From Amycolatopsis acidiphila (lineage in GTDB: Bacteria > Actinomycetota > Actinomycetes > Mycobacteriales > Pseudonocardiaceae), in assembly GCF_021391495.1 (NCBI RefSeq), contig NZ_CP090063.1:2170001-2234000 (forward strand): a stretch of DNA of 64,000 nt. The letters are read 5' to 3'. How positions within the stretch are numbered: the stretch's first letter is position 1; each line of letters starts with the position of its first letter. The notes under the pieces were generated by a model that saw only the letters and a program-made list of their open reading frames with translations, did no database searches and was not told the origin of the DNA. A program made the position numbers and the translations under genes. Of this stretch, positions 18,662 through 32,300 are shown one piece after another.

Positions 18662-21600
18662 TGGTGTTGGTTCCGCTTTCGTCTGCGCAGCGTCGGCTGT
18701 GGTTTTTGTTCTGTTTGGAGGGTCCGTCGGCGACGTACAACGTTCCGTTGGTGTTGCGGTTGCGGGGTGCACTGGATGCGAGCGCGCTGGCTTCGGCGGT
18801 GGGGGATGTCGTGGAGCGGCACGAGAGCCTGCGCACGGTCTTCGTCGTCGATGAGGACGGGGTTCCGCATCAGCGGGTGGATCCGTTGGGGGACTTCGCG
18901 GTGCGGGTGCTGCACAGTACCGAGGTCGACGTGGACGAGTTCGTCGCGGGGGAGGTGGGGCACGCTTTCGATCTGGCGGGTGAGTGGCCGGTGCGGGCTT
19001 CGGTGGTGCGGATCAGCGATGTGGAGCATGTGCTGGTGCTGGTGCTGCATCATTCGGCGGCGGATGGGGAGTCGCTGGGTCCGTTGGGGCGGGATTTGGC
19101 GTTCGCTTATGGCGCGCGGCGGAGGGGGCGTGTTCCGGCGTTTGCGGAGTTGCCGGTGCGGTATCGGGATTATGCGTTGTGGCAGGAGGAGTTGCTGGGG
19201 GACGAAGACGATCCGGACAGTGTCGTCTCCCGTCAGCTGGACTATTGGCGCACAGAGCTGAGCGGTGCTCCTGAACCGCTCGCGCTGCCGCTGGACCGTC
19301 CGCGGCCGGTGGTCGCCGGGCACAGCGGGGACCTGGTCGAGTTCCGCATCGGCGCCGAGCTGGCCGACTCGGTCGCGGCCCTCGCGGCGCGTTCGGAGTG
19401 CACGATGTCGATGGTTTTTCAGGCTGCGTTGGGTGTTTTGTTGTTTCATCTGGGTGCCGGTAGGGATGTGCCGGTGGGGTCGCCGATCGCGGGCCGGGTG
19501 GATGCGGCGTTGGATGATCTGGTTGGGTTTTTCGTCAATACGTGGGTGTTGCGGGTGGATTTGTCGGGTTCGCCGTCGTCCATTGAGGTGCTGGGCCGGG
19601 TCCGGGAGAAGGCGCTGGCGGCGTATGACAACCAGGACGTGCCGTTCGAGCGTGTGGTGGAGGTGCTCAACCCCGAACGGTCCACCGCGTACAACCCGCT
19701 CTTCCAGGTTATCCTCGCCGTCAACGAACCCCTTGCGATCGATCTGCCCGGAGCCGAGGCCGCGCGCGACCGCCGCTACACCACCGGAACCGCGAAGTTC
19801 GACCTCGACTTCAGCCTGACCCATGACAGGGAGGGCGGTCTCTTCGGGGAGATCGAGTATGCGACGGAGTTGTTCGACCGGGTGTCGGTGGAGGCGTTGG
19901 CGGCGCGATTTGTGCGGGTGCTGGAGCAGGTGGTGAGTATGCCGTCGGCCCGGATCGACGATATTGATGTGCTCTCGGTGGGTGAGCGGAATTGGTTGCT
20001 GCGTGAGTTGAATCCCGTTCCTGTCGAGGTGCCGGAGCAGTCCGTTGTGGAGCTGGTAGCTGAGCGGGCGCGGGAGAATCCGGGTGCGGTCGCGGTTGTC
20101 TGTGATGAGGTGAAGCTGACTTATGGGGAGTTGATGGCCCGGTCCGGGCGGGTGGCGTGTGGTTTGGTGGCTCGTGATGTGGGCCGGGGTTCGCTGGTGG
20201 GGCTCGCATTGCCGCGGAGCGCGGATCTCGTGGTGGCCATGCTGGCGATTTGGCAGGCGGGAGCGGCTTATGTACCGATGGATCCTCGGTATCCGAGTGA
20301 ACGCTTGAGTGTGGTGCTCGCGGACGCGTCTCCGGTGCTGGTGGTGACCGACCTCGCCGAGTTCGAGGCGGCGAAGGGTGTGTTGCCGGAGATCGGTGGT
20401 GGTGATGCGGCGTATGTGATGTATACGTCGGGGTCGACGGGGGTGCCGAAGGGTGTGGTGGTGCCGCATTCGGTGGTTGTGAATGGTGTGCGTGAGCTGG
20501 TTTCCGGGGTCGGTATGACCGCTGGTTCGTTGGTGTTGGCGGGGACGTCGGTGAACTTCGATGTGTCGGTGTTCGAGATTTTCGGCGGGCTCGCCGCGGG
20601 TGCGTGTGTCGAAGTGGTGGCTGATGCGTTGAGCGTGGTCGAGCGAGGCGGGTGGTCGGGCGGCGTGCTCTCCACGGTGCCGTCGGTGCTGGCCGAGTTG
20701 GTGACTGCGTTGCCTGCGGGCAGCGTGCGAGCGGACACGGTCGTGTGTGCGGGTGAGTCTTTGCCGGGTTCGCTGGTGGCCCGGGTGCGGGAGATGGTGC
20801 CTGGGGCGCGGGTGGTAAACGCCTACGGTCAGACTGAATCCTTCTATGAATCGCTCAGTGTCCTCGGCAATGTGGGTGAGGGTTCTGTCCCTATTGGACG
20901 TCCATTGCGGAATATGCGGGCTTATGTCCTGGGTCCGGGTTTGACGCCGGTGCCGGTGGGGGTGGTGGGTGAGTTGTATGTGGCGGGCGAGGTGGCGCAG
21001 GGCTATCTCAACAAGCCTGGTCTGACAGCGCGGCATTTCGTTGCTGATCCGTTTGGCCCGCCGGGTTCGCGAATGTACCGCACTGGTGATCTGGCGCGGT
21101 GGAACAGGGCGGGGGAGTTGGAGTACGCGGGCCGCGCCGACGCTCAGGTGAAGATCCGCGGGTTCCGCATCGAACCGGGTGAGGTGGAGGCCGCGCTCCT
21201 CGCGCACCCGGCCGTGTCCCGAGCTGTGGTGTCTGTGCGGGAGACCGGCGGCTCATCACGGCTGGTCGCCTATGTCGTGCCGGTGCGGGAGGTGTCGACG
21301 GCGGGCGCGGTGGACAGTATCAGCCAGGTTGATGTTTCCCTGGATAGCGGGATTGACCCGCGCGCTTTGCGGGAGTTCGTTGCTGGTGTGTTGCCGGAGT
21401 TCATGGTTCCCTCGGCGTTCGTTGTCCTTTACCACCTTCCTCTGACGCCGAATGGCAAGGTCGATCGTGGGGCGTTGCCGGATCCGGGTTTTGTCGCCAG
21501 CCGGTACCGCCCGCCAGGCACAGCCCGGGAAAAGATCCTGGCCGCCGTCTATGCCGATGTCCTCGGTGTTGATCGGGTGGGTGTGGATGATGACTTTTTT

Positions 21601-24600
21601 GCGGTTGGTGGGGACAGTATTCGTTCGATTCAGGTGGTGACTCGCGCCAGGGCACGCGGTGTGGAGGTCAGTGCCCGGGATGTGTTCCACGCGCGGACTG
21701 TGGCCCGCCTTGCCGAGTTGGCGCTGGCGAAGGAGGTCGATGGGACTTCGCCGGTGTTGGCTGAGTTGCCGGGTGGTGGTGTGGGTGAGGTGCCGTTGCT
21801 GCCGATTGGCAGGTATCTGCTGGAGTTGGGTGAGCGTTACCGCCGGTTCGCTATGACGCAGTGGCTTGAGCTTCCGGTCGGTCTGGATGCGGACGAACTG
21901 CTGGCTACCTTGAGCGCTGTCGTGGAGCGGCATGATGTGTTGCGCTCGCGCCTTGTGGGTGAGGTGCTGCCAGTCGCGCCTGCTGAGGGGTTCGGGGTTG
22001 AGGGTTTGGTGCGGCGGGTGTCGTGTGCGGGTCGTTGGGATGATCCGGGATGGCGTGCGTCGGCGGTGGGTGAGTTGGATGCGGCGGTGGATCGGCTTGA
22101 TCCCGCTGGTGGGGTGATGGCGCAGTTCGTGTGGTTCGACGCCGGTTCGGCGGTTCCGGGCCGCCTGGTGATCGCGTTGCACCACTTCGTGATCGATGGC
22201 GTGTCGTGGCGGATCCTGCTGCCGGACCTGGCGACAGCCTGGGAGGCTGTGCGCCAGGGTGCCCGTTCTGCCCTGCCGGAAGTGGGCACGTCCGCCCGCC
22301 GGTGGGCGCACGCTCTCGCGGACGAAGCGGTGGCCGAGGGCCGCGTCGGCGAACTGGAATTCTGGAAGTCCATTGTGGATCGTCCGGATCCGTTGCTTGG
22401 TTCGCGTTCTCTGGATCCGGGGCGGGATGTGCGGGCGACCGCTGGCTCGGTGCGGGTCGAGGTTCCGGGCTCGGTGACAGAGTCCCTGCTCACAGCGGTG
22501 CCTGCCGCGTTCCGTGCTGGGGTGGAGGAGGTTCTGCTGGCTGGGTTGGCGCTGGCGGTGGCGCGGTGGCACCGCGAGCGTGGGGTTGATGCGTCGTCGG
22601 TGCTGGTGCGGTTGGAGGGTCACGGTCGGGAGGAAGCTGTGGTGCCGGGTGCGGATCTTTCCCGCACTGTCGGCTGGTTCACCAGCGTGTACCCGGTGTC
22701 GCTGGATTTGGCAGAGGTCGGTCTGGATGACCCGGGTCGGGCGGTGAAGGCGGTGAAGGAACAACTGCGGCGTGTTCCGGATAAGGGTTTGGGGTATGGG
22801 TTGTTGCGGTACCTCAATTCCGATACCGCCCCGGTGCTGGGAAAATTCTCGTCGGGGCAGATCTCGTTCAACTATCTGGGCCGGTTCTCGACCGCGGACA
22901 TGCCGGAGGAGTTGCGTGGTTCGGGGTGGCGCCGGGCCGATGACTGCCGTGACCTCACCGTCGGGCTCGACCCGGATATGCCGATGATGTCCACACTGGA
23001 GATCAACGCACGCGTCACGGACGGGGCCGACGGACCCAGCCTGGGCGCGGAGTTCTGGTTTCCCAGCGGCATCTTGCACCAGGACGAGGTGACCCGGCTC
23101 GCAAAGCTGTGGCGCGCGGCGCTGACCGAGATCGCCGGGCAAAGAGGTGGCTTGACGCCGTCGGACGTTCCGCTGGTGTCGGTGGAGCAGCGTGAGCTGG
23201 AGCGGTGGGAGGCCGAGTATCCCGGGCTGCGGGACGTGTGGCCGTTGACGCCGTTGCAGTCCGGTTTGCTCTTTCACGCTCTGGTTGGTGAGTCCGCGGT
23301 GGACTCCTACCAGACGCAGCTCGCCTTGCACCTGAACGGACACGTGGACGCCGACCGGTTGCGGGCGGCCGGACAAGCGTTGCTGCAACGGTACGAGAAC
23401 CTCGCCGTGGCGTTCGTGACCGACTCCCAGGGCGAACACGTGCAGCTGGTGCTGGACGAGGTGCGACTGCCCTGGCGCGAGGTCGACCTGCGGGCCATGT
23501 CCGGCGAGAAGCGGCAGGCAGCATTCGAGGACGTCCTCGCGGGGGACCACGCGCTGCGGTTCGACCCGGCGACGCCCCCGCTGCTGCGGATGACGCTGGT
23601 CCGGATGACCGAGGACCGATCCGAGCTGCTGCTGACAGCACACCACGTGCTCTTCGACGGCTGGTCCTTCCCGATCCTGGTCCACGACCTGATGAGCCTC
23701 TACCGGCTGGGCGCGGACGCCGACACCGGAAGCCTGCCGCGGGTCTCGGGTTACCGGGACTTCCTGGCGTGGCTGTCCAAACGCGACAGTGCGGCGGCCG
23801 CCCGCGCCTGGGCGGCGGAGCTGGACGGCCTGACCGAACCGACCCTGCTCGGCGGCGGGCGGGCGACCGACGGCGATCCCGTCATCAGCCAGCTCGACGT
23901 CCCGCTCGGCGCGGAGCGGGCGCAGGCCCTCGGTCACCGCGCGGCCGAACTCGGCATCACCGTGAACACGCTGACCCAGGGCGCGTGGGCGCTGCTGCTG
24001 TCCCAGCTGACCCACCGCCGCGATGTCGTGTTCGGTGCCACGGTGTCCGGCCGCCCCGCCGAACTGGCCGGGGTGGACTCGATGGTCGGGCTGTTCATCA
24101 ACACGCTCCCAGTCCGGGTCGACTGCGCCCCGGGGCGGCAGATCGCCGACCTTCTCACCGACCTGCAGGACCGGCAGACCGCGTTGCTGGAGCACCACCA
24201 CCACTCGCTCAGCGAGATCCAGCAGCCGACCGGGCTCAAGACGCTGTTCGACACGCTGCTCGTGTTCGAGTCCTACCCGTTCGACCGCGCCGCGATGACC
24301 CAGGCCTCGTCGGCCGCGGCACTCGAGCTCACCGGCATCCGGTCCTTCTCCGGCACGCACTACCCGCTGATGCTCGTTGCCAGCGCCGACCCGAACCTGC
24401 GGCTGTCGTTCCAGTACCAGCCCGCCCTCCTCGGCCGCAGCACCGCCGAAGCCATCGCACGGCAGCTCGTGAGAGTGCTGGAGCACATCGCGGACGACCC
24501 TGGCGCGCCGGTCGGCAGTATCGGCATCGTCGCCGCGGACGAGCGGAACCGGTTGCTGCGGGAGCTGAACCCGGCGCCCGTCGAGGTGCCGGAGCAGTCC

Positions 24601-26358
24601 GTGGTGGAGCTGGTGGCGAAGCGGGCACGGGAAAACCCGGGCGCGGTCGCGGTCGTCTGCGACGACGTCAAGCTGACGTACGAGGAGCTGGAGACCTGGT
24701 CCGGGCAGGTCGCCGGCGGTCTGGCCGCCCGGGGCATCGGTGCGGGTGAGCTGGTCGGCGTGGCGCTGCCGCGGTCGGTCGACCTGGTCATCGCGATGCT
24801 CGGGATCTGGAAGGCCGGGGCCGCCATGATGCCGATGGACCTCCGCTATCCCGCCGACCGGCTGGCCCTGCTGATCGTCGACGCGCAGCCGGCGCTGATC
24901 GTCACCGACACGCCGAGCGCGGTCACGCTCCCGCTCTGCTGCGTGCCCTGGACGGACATCATCGAGCTCACCGTCCACTGCGACGACGTGCCCGACCCCG
25001 AAGGCACCGGCGAAATCGCGTACGTGATGTACACGTCGGGCTCCACCGGCACGCCGAAGGGCGTCGTGATGCCGCATTCGGCGGTCGTCAACGGTCTGCG
25101 GGCCCTCCTGCCGCGGGTCGGCCTCGGCCCCGGCTCCTCTGTGCTGGCCGCCACGTCGGTCAACTTCGACGTCTCGATGTTCGAGATCTTCGGAGGCCTG
25201 GCCGCGGGGGCGTGCGTCGGGATCGTGCCCGACGCGCTCGCCGTGGCCAGGAGCGGGGGCTGGACGGGGGGCGTGCTCTCGACCGGACCCTCGGTGCTCG
25301 CCGAGCTGGCCGCGGCCGTACCGCCGGGTGGCATGGCCGTCGACACCGTGGTCTGCGCCGGGGAGTCCCTGCCGGGAGCGCAGGTGGCGCGGGTGCGGGA
25401 GATCGTGCCGGGCGCACGGGTGGTCAACGCCTACGGCCAGACCGAATCGTTCTACGCATCGGTCCACGTGCTGCCCGCCACCGAGGACTTCGACCGGGAC
25501 ACCGATCTCCCGATCGGACGTCCACTCGGGAACATGCGTGCGTATGTGCTCGGTCCCGGCCTCTCGCCGGTGCCCGCCGGGGTGGTCGGCGAGCTGTACG
25601 TGGCGGGTGAAACGGCCTGGGGCTATCTCAACCAGCCGGGGCTCACCGCGCACCGCTTCGTCGCCGACCCGTTCGGGCCGCCGGGCTCGCGGATGTACCG
25701 CACCGGCGACGTGGCCCGTTGGAACGAGGCGGGGGAGCTGGAGTATGTGGGCCGGGCCGACGCACAGGTGAACGTCCGAGGGTTCCGGATCGAGCCGGGC
25801 GAGGTCGAGGCGGCACTGCTGGCCCACCGCGGGGTGGCGCAGGCCGCCGTCGCGGCCCGCGGGACCGGAAGTACCCGGCAGTTGGTCGCGTACCTGGCGC
25901 CCGCCAACGGAATCGACGTCGCCGCGGTCCGTGCGACCGCCGCCGACCGGCTGCCGGAGTTCATGATCCCGTCCACCTTCGTGCTGCTCGACCGGCTTCC
26001 GCGGACACCGAACGGAAAACTCGACCGGCGCGCGCTCCCCGATCCCGGCACTGTCGTCACGGATTCCTCGCCGGACAACGAAACCGAACGCGCGTTGGCG
26101 GGCATCTTCGCTGATGTGCTGGGGCGTGATGTGGTGGGGGCCGATGAGAGTTTCTTCGCGATGGGTGGCAATTCGCTGAAGGCGACGCGTTTGGTGGGGC
26201 GGGTGCGTTCGGTGCTGGGGCTCGAGTTGTCCGTCCGGGACGTGTTCGAGAAGCAGACCGTGCGTGGTTTGGCGGCTGCATTGCCGGTGCCCGGTGCGAA
26301 CGCGGAACCGGCGGCCGGTCCGGCGCGGCCGGTGTTGCGCAAGAGGGTTGGAGGCTAG
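18661..26358 (+). CDS. NRPS, two modules: C-A-PCP-E-C-A-PCP
   Basis: This 2565-residue synthetase contains: C of L-donor type (H-H-S-A-A-D-G near 130); A (A3 Y-T-S-G-S-T-G near 588); PCP (G-G-D-S near 982); E (H-H-F-V-I-D-G near 1174); C acting after epimerisation (H-H-V-L-F-D-G near 1661); A (A3 near 2124); PCP (G-G-N-S near 2499). My alignment to GrsA gives pocket residues D V F S V A A Y E K for the first A and D V F S V A A Y A K for the second, so both should accept nearly the same residue; piperazate is my best guess. The E domain predicts a D-residue from the first module. GTG at 18661 shares a base with the upstream TAG and has GGAGG just before it. The tail R-P-V-L-R-K-R matches that of the upstream protein. 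Confidence 0.93.
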   Translation: MVLVPLSSAQRRLWFLFCLEGPSATYNVPLVLRLRGALDASALASAVGDVVERHESLRTVFVVDEDGVPHQRVDPLGDFAVRVLHSTEVDVDEFVAGEVGHAFDLAGEWPVRASVVRISDVEHVLVLVLHHSAADGESLGPLGRDLAFAYGARRRGRVPAFAELPVRYRDYALWQEELLGDEDDPDSVVSRQLDYWRTELSGAPEPLALPLDRPRPVVAGHSGDLVEFRIGAELADSVAALAARSECTMSMVFQAALGVLLFHLGAGRDVPVGSPIAGRVDAALDDLVGFFVNTWVLRVDLSGSPSSIEVLGRVREKALAAYDNQDVPFERVVEVLNPERSTAYNPLFQVILAVNEPLAIDLPGAEAARDRRYTTGTAKFDLDFSLTHDREGGLFGEIEYATELFDRVSVEALAARFVRVLEQVVSMPSARIDDIDVLSVGERNWLLRELNPVPVEVPEQSVVELVAERARENPGAVAVVCDEVKLTYGELMARSGRVACGLVARDVGRGSLVGLALPRSADLVVAMLAIWQAGAAYVPMDPRYPSERLSVVLADASPVLVVTDLAEFEAAKGVLPEIGGGDAAYVMYTSGSTGVPKGVVVPHSVVVNGVRELVSGVGMTAGSLVLAGTSVNFDVSVFEIFGGLAAGACVEVVADALSVVERGGWSGGVLSTVPSVLAELVTALPAGSVRADTVVCAGESLPGSLVARVREMVPGARVVNAYGQTESFYESLSVLGNVGEGSVPIGRPLRNMRAYVLGPGLTPVPVGVVGELYVAGEVAQGYLNKPGLTARHFVADPFGPPGSRMYRTGDLARWNRAGELEYAGRADAQVKIRGFRIEPGEVEAALLAHPAVSRAVVSVRETGGSSRLVAYVVPVREVSTAGAVDSISQVDVSLDSGIDPRALREFVAGVLPEFMVPSAFVVLYHLPLTPNGKVDRGALPDPGFVASRYRPPGTAREKILAAVYADVLGVDRVGVDDDFFAVGGDSIRSIQVVTRARARGVEVSARDVFHARTVARLAELALAKEVDGTSPVLAELPGGGVGEVPLLPIGRYLLELGERYRRFAMTQWLELPVGLDADELLATLSAVVERHDVLRSRLVGEVLPVAPAEGFGVEGLVRRVSCAGRWDDPGWRASAVGELDAAVDRLDPAGGVMAQFVWFDAGSAVPGRLVIALHHFVIDGVSWRILLPDLATAWEAVRQGARSALPEVGTSARRWAHALADEAVAEGRVGELEFWKSIVDRPDPLLGSRSLDPGRDVRATAGSVRVEVPGSVTESLLTAVPAAFRAGVEEVLLAGLALAVARWHRERGVDASSVLVRLEGHGREEAVVPGADLSRTVGWFTSVYPVSLDLAEVGLDDPGRAVKAVKEQLRRVPDKGLGYGLLRYLNSDTAPVLGKFSSGQISFNYLGRFSTADMPEELRGSGWRRADDCRDLTVGLDPDMPMMSTLEINARVTDGADGPSLGAEFWFPSGILHQDEVTRLAKLWRAALTEIAGQRGGLTPSDVPLVSVEQRELERWEAEYPGLRDVWPLTPLQSGLLFHALVGESAVDSYQTQLALHLNGHVDADRLRAAGQALLQRYENLAVAFVTDSQGEHVQLVLDEVRLPWREVDLRAMSGEKRQAAFEDVLAGDHALRFDPATPPLLRMTLVRMTEDRSELLLTAHHVLFDGWSFPILVHDLMSLYRLGADADTGSLPRVSGYRDFLAWLSKRDSAAAARAWAAELDGLTEPTLLGGGRATDGDPVISQLDVPLGAERAQALGHRAAELGITVNTLTQGAWALLLSQLTHRRDVVFGATVSGRPAELAGVDSMVGLFINTLPVRVDCAPGRQIADLLTDLQDRQTALLEHHHHSLSEIQQPTGLKTLFDTLLVFESYPFDRAAMTQASSAAALELTGIRSFSGTHYPLMLVASADPNLRLSFQYQPALLGRSTAEAIARQLVRVLEHIADDPGAPVGSIGIVAADERNRLLRELNPAPVEVPEQSVVELVAKRARENPGAVAVVCDDVKLTYEELETWSGQVAGGLAARGIGAGELVGVALPRSVDLVIAMLGIWKAGAAMMPMDLRYPADRLALLIVDAQPALIVTDTPSAVTLPLCCVPWTDIIELTVHCDDVPDPEGTGEIAYVMYTSGSTGTPKGVVMPHSAVVNGLRALLPRVGLGPGSSVLAATSVNFDVSMFEIFGGLAAGACVGIVPDALAVARSGGWTGGVLSTGPSVLAELAAAVPPGGMAVDTVVCAGESLPGAQVARVREIVPGARVVNAYGQTESFYASVHVLPATEDFDRDTDLPIGRPLGNMRAYVLGPGLSPVPAGVVGELYVAGETAWGYLNQPGLTAHRFVADPFGPPGSRMYRTGDVARWNEAGELEYVGRADAQVNVRGFRIEPGEVEAALLAHRGVAQAAVAARGTGSTRQLVAYLAPANGIDVAAVRATAADRLPEFMIPSTFVLLDRLPRTPNGKLDRRALPDPGTVVTDSSPDNETERALAGIFADVLGRDVVGADESFFAMGGNSLKATRLVGRVRSVLGLELSVRDVFEKQTVRGLAAALPVPGANAEPAAGPARPVLRKRVGG

Positions 26359-29300
26359 TGGTGTTGGTTCCGCTTTCGTCCGCGCAGCGTCGGCTGTGGT
26401 TTTTGTTCTGTTTGGAGGGTCCGTCGGCGACGTACAACGTTCCGTTGGTGCTGCGCTTGCGTGGGTTGCTGGATGCGAGCGCGTTGGCGTTGGCGGTGGG
26501 GGATGTTGTCGGGCGGCACGAGAGCCTGCGCACGGTCTTCGTCGTCGATGACGACGGGGTTCCGCATCAGCGGGTGGATCCGCTGGGGGACTTCGCGGTG
26601 CGCGTGGTCGAGGGCTCCGGGGACCTCGACGCACTGGTGGCCGAGGAGGTGGGGCACACCTTCGATCTGGCGAACGAGTGGCCGGTGCGGGCTTCGGTGG
26701 TGCGGATCAGCGATGTGGAGCACGTGCTGGTGCTGGTGCTGCATCATTCGGCGGCGGACGGGGAGTCGCTGGGTCCGTTGGGGCGGGATTTGGCGTTCGC
26801 TTATGGCGCGCGGCGGAGGGGGCGGGCTCCGGTGTTCCCGGAGTTGCCGGTGGGGTATCGGGATTATGCGTTGTGGCAGGAGGAGTTGCTGGGGGAGGAG
26901 GACGATCCGGACAGTGTCGTCTCGCGCCAGTTGGATTACTGGCGCACGGAGCTGCGGGACGTTCCCGAACCGCTCGCGCTGCCACTGGACCGCCCGCGGC
27001 CCGCGGTCGCGAGCCATCACGGGGACCTGGTTGAGTTCCGTGTTGACCCCGGCCTCGTGGCGTCGCTGGAGGAGCTGGCGGCGCGTTCGGAGTGCACGAT
27101 GTCGATGGTTTTTCAGGCTGCGTTGGGTGTTTTGTTGTTTCATCTGGGTGCCGGTAGGGATGTGCCGGTGGGGTCGCCGATCGCGGGCCGGGTGGATGCG
27201 GCGTTGGATGATCTGGTTGGGTTTTTCGTCAATACGTGGGTGTTGCGGGTGGATTTGTCGGGTTCGCCGTCGTTCGCTGAGGTGCTGGGCCGGGTCCGGG
27301 AGAAGGCGCTGGCGGCGTATGACAACCAGGACGTGCCGTTCGAGCGTGTGGTGGAGGTGCTCAACCCCGAACGGTCCACCGCGTACAACCCGCTCTTCCA
27401 GGTCATGCTGGCCTGGCAGAACACTTCGTACTCGGCGCTCGAACTGGAGGGCGTCTCGGTCACCCAGGAGATCGCCGGGACCGGCACCGCGCGGTTCGAC
27501 CTGCTGTTCAACCTCCACCAGCCCCGTGGCGACGCAGCCGCGACGAGGGCCCCGGTCTTCGGGGAGATTGAGTATGCGACGGAGTTGTTTGATCGGGTGT
27601 CGGTGGAGGTGCTGGCGGCGCGGTTTGTGCGGGTGCTGCAGCAGGTGGTGAGTACCCCATCGGCCCGGATCGATGGTATCGATGTGCTTTCGGTGGAGGA
27701 GCGGAACTGGTTGCTGCGGGAGCTGAATCCGGTGCGTGTCGAGGTGCCGGAGCGGTCGGTGGTGGAGCTGGTGGCGCAGCGGGCGCGGGAGTTTCCCGAC
27801 GAGGTCGCGGTGGTGTGCGGCGAGGAGAGACTGACCTACGGCGCGTTGATGGCGCGGTCCGGGCGCGTGGCGTGTGGCCTGTTGTCCCGTGGGGTGGGGC
27901 GGGGTTCGTTGGTGGGGTTGGCGTTGCCGCGGAGTGTGGATCTTGTGGTGGCGATGCTGGGGGTTTGGCGGGCTGGGGCGGCGTATGTGCCGGTGGATCC
28001 TCGGTATCCGAGTGAACGTTTGAGTGTGGTGCTGGCGGATGCGTCTCCGGTGTTGGTGGTGACGGATGTCGCCGACCTTGAGGCGGCGGAGGGTGTGTTG
28101 CCGGATATTGGTGGTGACGATATCGCGTATGTGATGTATACGTCGGGCTCCACCGGCACGCCGAAGGGCGTCGTGATGCCGCATTCCTCGATCGTCAACG
28201 GTGTGCGTGAGTTGGTTTCCGGGGTGGGGGTTTCTGCTGGTTCGTTGGTGTTGGCGGGGACGTCGGTGAACTTCGATGTGTCGGTGTTCGAGATTTTCGG
28301 TGGGTTGGCTGCGGGTGCGTGTGTGGAGGTCGTGGCTGATGCGTTGAGCGTGGTCGAGCGAGGCGGGTGGTCGGGTGGGGTGTTGTCCACGGTGCCGTCG
28401 GTGCTGGCGGAGTTGGTGTCGGCGTTGCCGGTGGGCAGTGTGTACGTCGACACTGTTGTGTCGGCGGGGGAGGCGTTGCCGGGTTCGCTGGTTACTCGGG
28501 TGCGGGAGATGGTGCCTGGGGTGCGGGTGGTGAATGCCTATGGTCAGACCGAGTCGTTCTACGAGTCTCTGAGTGTCCTCGGCAATGTGGGTGAGGGTTC
28601 TGTCCCTATTGGACGTCCGTTGCGGAATATGCGGGCTTATGTTCTGGGGCCGGGGCTTTCCCCGGTGCCTCCCGGGACGGTGGGGGAGCTATATGTGGCG
28701 GGTGAGATCGCGCAGGGGTATTTGCACCAGCCCGGTCTCACGGCAACACGGTTTACCGCCGATCCGTTTGGTCCTGCGGGTTCGCGGATGTATCGCACCG
28801 GCGACCTCGCCCGCTGGAACGAAGCGGGAGAGTTGGAGTATGCGGGCCGCGTCGATGCGCAGGTGAAGATCCGCGGGTTCCGGATCGAACCGGCCGAAGT
28901 CGAAGCCGCACTACTCGCGCACCCGGCCGTCGCTCAGGCCGTGGTACTGGCCAAGGACACCGACGGTGTGCCGAGGCTGATCGGCTATGTGGTGCCCGCG
29001 CGGGAGCTGATCACGTCCGGCACCGTCGAGAGCATCAGCCAGGTCGACGTGGCGCTGGACGGTGGGATCGACCCGCGCGCCCTGCGGGAGTTCGTCGCTG
29101 GTCTGTTGCCGGAGTTCATGGTTCCTTCGGCGTTCGTCGTGCTGGAGCGGCTGCCGCTGACCCCGAATGGCAAGGTCGATCGCGGGGCGTTGCCGGATCC
29201 GGGTTTTGTCGCCAGCACGTACCGTCCGCCGAGCACAGTTCGCGAGAAGGTGCTCGCCGCCGTGTACGCGGAGGTGCTGGGCGTCGGCCGGGTCGGGGTG

Positions 29301-32300
29301 GACGACGACTTTTTCGCGATTGGTGGGGACAGTATCCGTTCGATCCAGGTGGTGACCCGCGCCAGGGCACGCGGTGTGGAGGTGAGTGCCCGGGATGTGT
29401 TTCATGCGCGGACGGTGGCCCGTCTTGCCGAGCTGGCGTTGGCGAAGGAGGTGGATGGCGGGCCGCCGGTGCTGGCCGAGTTGCCGGGTGGTGGTGTCGG
29501 TGAGATGCCGTTGCTGCCCATCGGCCGGTACCTGCTGGAGCTGGGGGAGCACCACCGCCGGTTCGGCATGTGGAGCTGGTTGGAAGTACCCGCCGGTATG
29601 GATTTCGACGGGTTGCTGGCCGTCCTGAGCGCCGTCGTGGAACGGCACGACCTGCTCCGGTCACGCCTCGTGGATGACGCGCTGGAGGTGGCGCCTGCCG
29701 AGGGGTTCCCAGTCGAAGGTTTGGTGCGGCGGGTTTCGTGTTCTGGTCGTTGGGACGATCCGGCGTGGCGGTTGTCGGCGCTGGTCGAGCTGGACACCGC
29801 GGTAGATCGGCTTGATCCCGCTGGTGGGGTGATGGCGCAGTTCCTGTGGTTCGACGCGGGGCCGGCGGTTCCGGGCCGGTTGGCGATCGCGTTGCACCAC
29901 TTTGTGGTGGACGGGGTGTCGTGGCGGATCCTGCTGCCGGATTTGGCGACGGCCTGGGAGGGAGTGCGTCAGGGTATCCGGCCTGCGCTGCCGGAGGTGG
30001 GCACGTCGGCCCGCCGGTGGGCGCACGCGCTGATCGAGGAGGCCGCTTCGCCGAAGAGAGTGGCGGAACTGGACTTCTGGCGCTCCGCTGTGGACCGGGC
30101 GGACCCGTTGCTCGGAGCACGCGACCTCGATCCGGCGCGCGATGTCCGCGCCACGGCGGACTCGGTGCGGGTCGAGGTCCCGGCCGGGGTGACGCAAAGG
30201 TTGCTGGCCGAGGTTCCTTCGGCGTTCCGCGTCGGCGTGGACGATGTTCTGCTGGCCGGCCTGGCGCTCGCGGTCGCGCGCTGGCGCCGGGAACGGGGGA
30301 TTGACGCGTCGTCGGTGCTGGTGCGGTTGGAGGGTCACGGTCGGGAGGAAGCTGTGGTGCCGGGTGCGGATCTTTCCCGCACTGTCGGCTGGTTCACCAG
30401 CGTGTACCCGGTGTCGCTGGATTTGGCAGAGGTCGGTCTGGATGACCCGGGTCGGGCGGTGAAGGCGGTGAAGGAACAACTGCGGCGTGTTCCGGATAAG
30501 GGTTTGGGGTATGGGTTGTTGCGGTACCTCAATTCCGATACCGCCCCGGTGCTGGGAAAATTCTCGTCGGGGCAGATCTCGTTCAACTATCTGGGCCGGT
30601 TCTCGACCGCGGACATGCCGGAGGAGTTGCGTGGTTCGGGGTGGCGCCGGGCCGATGACTGCCGCGACCTTACTGTCGGGCTCGACCCAGGCATGCCGAT
30701 GATGTCCACACTGGAGATCAACGCGCTGGTGGTCGACGGCGCGGACGGGCCCAGCCTGGGTGCCGACTTCTGGTTCCCCGCGGGAATCCTCGACCAGGAC
30801 GACGTTGTCAGGCTCACGGCGCTGTGGTGTGCGGCGCTGACCGAGATTACCGAGCAGCCCGGTGGTCTCACGCCCTCGGACGTTCCGTTGGTGTCGGTGG
30901 AGCAGCGTGAGCTGGAGCGGTGGGAGGCCGAGTATCCCGGGCTGCGGGACGTGTGGCCGTTGACAACGTTGCAGTCCGGGTTGCTTTTCCACGCTCTGGT
31001 GGGTGAGTCTGGGGTGGACTCCTACCAGACGCAACTCGTGTTGCACCTGAATGGACGGGTAGACGCCGACCGGTTGCGGGCGGCCGGGCAGGCGTTGTTG
31101 CATCGGTACGAGAACCTCGCTGTAGCGTTCGTGACCGACTCCCAGGGCGAACACGTGCAACTGGTGCTGGACAACGTGCCACTACCCTGGCGGGAGATCG
31201 ACCTGCGGGGATTGCCGGAACCCGCCAGGCAGGAGGCGTTCGAACGAGAACTGGCCGCCGACCACGCTCAACGGTTCGACCCGGCGGCGCCCCCGCTGCT
31301 GCGGATGACGCTGGTCCGGATGGCCGCGGACCGGTCCGAGCTGGTCCTGACCGCACACCACGTGCTCTTCGACGGCTGGTCCTTCCCGGTGCTGATCCAT
31401 GACCTGATGAACTTCTACCGCGGGGGCGCGGCGCCCCGGTCGGCGGGTTACCGGGACTTCCTGGCGTGGCTCTCCAAACGCGACAGTGCGGCGGCCGCCC
31501 GCGCCTGGGCGGCGGAGCTGGACGGCCTGACCGAACCGACCCTGCTGGCGGGTGGCCGCACGGCTTCCGGCGATCCCGTCATCAGCCAGCTCGACGTCCC
31601 GCTCGGCGCGGAGCTGGCCCAGGCGCTGGGCCGCCGAGCGGCCGAGTCCGGGGTCACCCTCAACACGGTGGTGCAGGGCGCGTGGGCGCTGCTGCTGTCC
31701 CAGTTGACCCACCGCCGCGATGTCGTGTTCGGTGCCACGGTGTCCGGCCGCCCCGCCGAACTGGCCGGGGTGGACTCGATGGTCGGGCTGTTCATCAACA
31801 CCTTGCCGGTCCGGGTGGGGTGCGATCCGGCGCGGCCGGTGCGGCAGCTGCTGACCGGGCTGCAGGACCGGCAGACGGCGTTGCTGGAGCACCACCACCA
31901 CTCACTGAGCGAGATCCAGCGGTCGACAGGATTGAAGGAGCTGTTCGACACCCTGGTGGTGTTCGAGTCCTACCCGTTCGACCGGGCCGCGATGACCCAG
32001 GCCTCGTCGGCCGCGGCATTGGAGGTGACCGGCATCCGGTCCTTCTCCGGCACGCACTACCCGCTCACGCTGATGGCCAGCGCCGAAACCAACCTGCGGC
32101 TTTCCCTCCAGTACCAGCCGGGCGTACTAGGCCGGGACACCGTGGCGGACCTCGCCCGCCGGCTGGTCCGGGTCCTTGAGTGCGTCGCGGAGCGTCCGGA
32201 CACCCCCGTCGCCGGAGTCGTCGTCCTCACCGAGGAGGAGCGGAACTGGTTGCTGCGGGAGCTGAATCCGGTGCGTGTCGAGGTGCCGGAGCGGTCGGTG

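Noticed and set aside
21256..26634. A 1792-codon open frame on the minus strand opposite the NRPS genes, and similar ones at 18658-21207, 26355-28184 and 15524-18772
   Set aside because: High G/C at third positions leaves long antisense frames free of stops. These encode His/Arg/Pro-rich sequence with no domain, lie opposite clear NRPS domains and lack ribosome sites.
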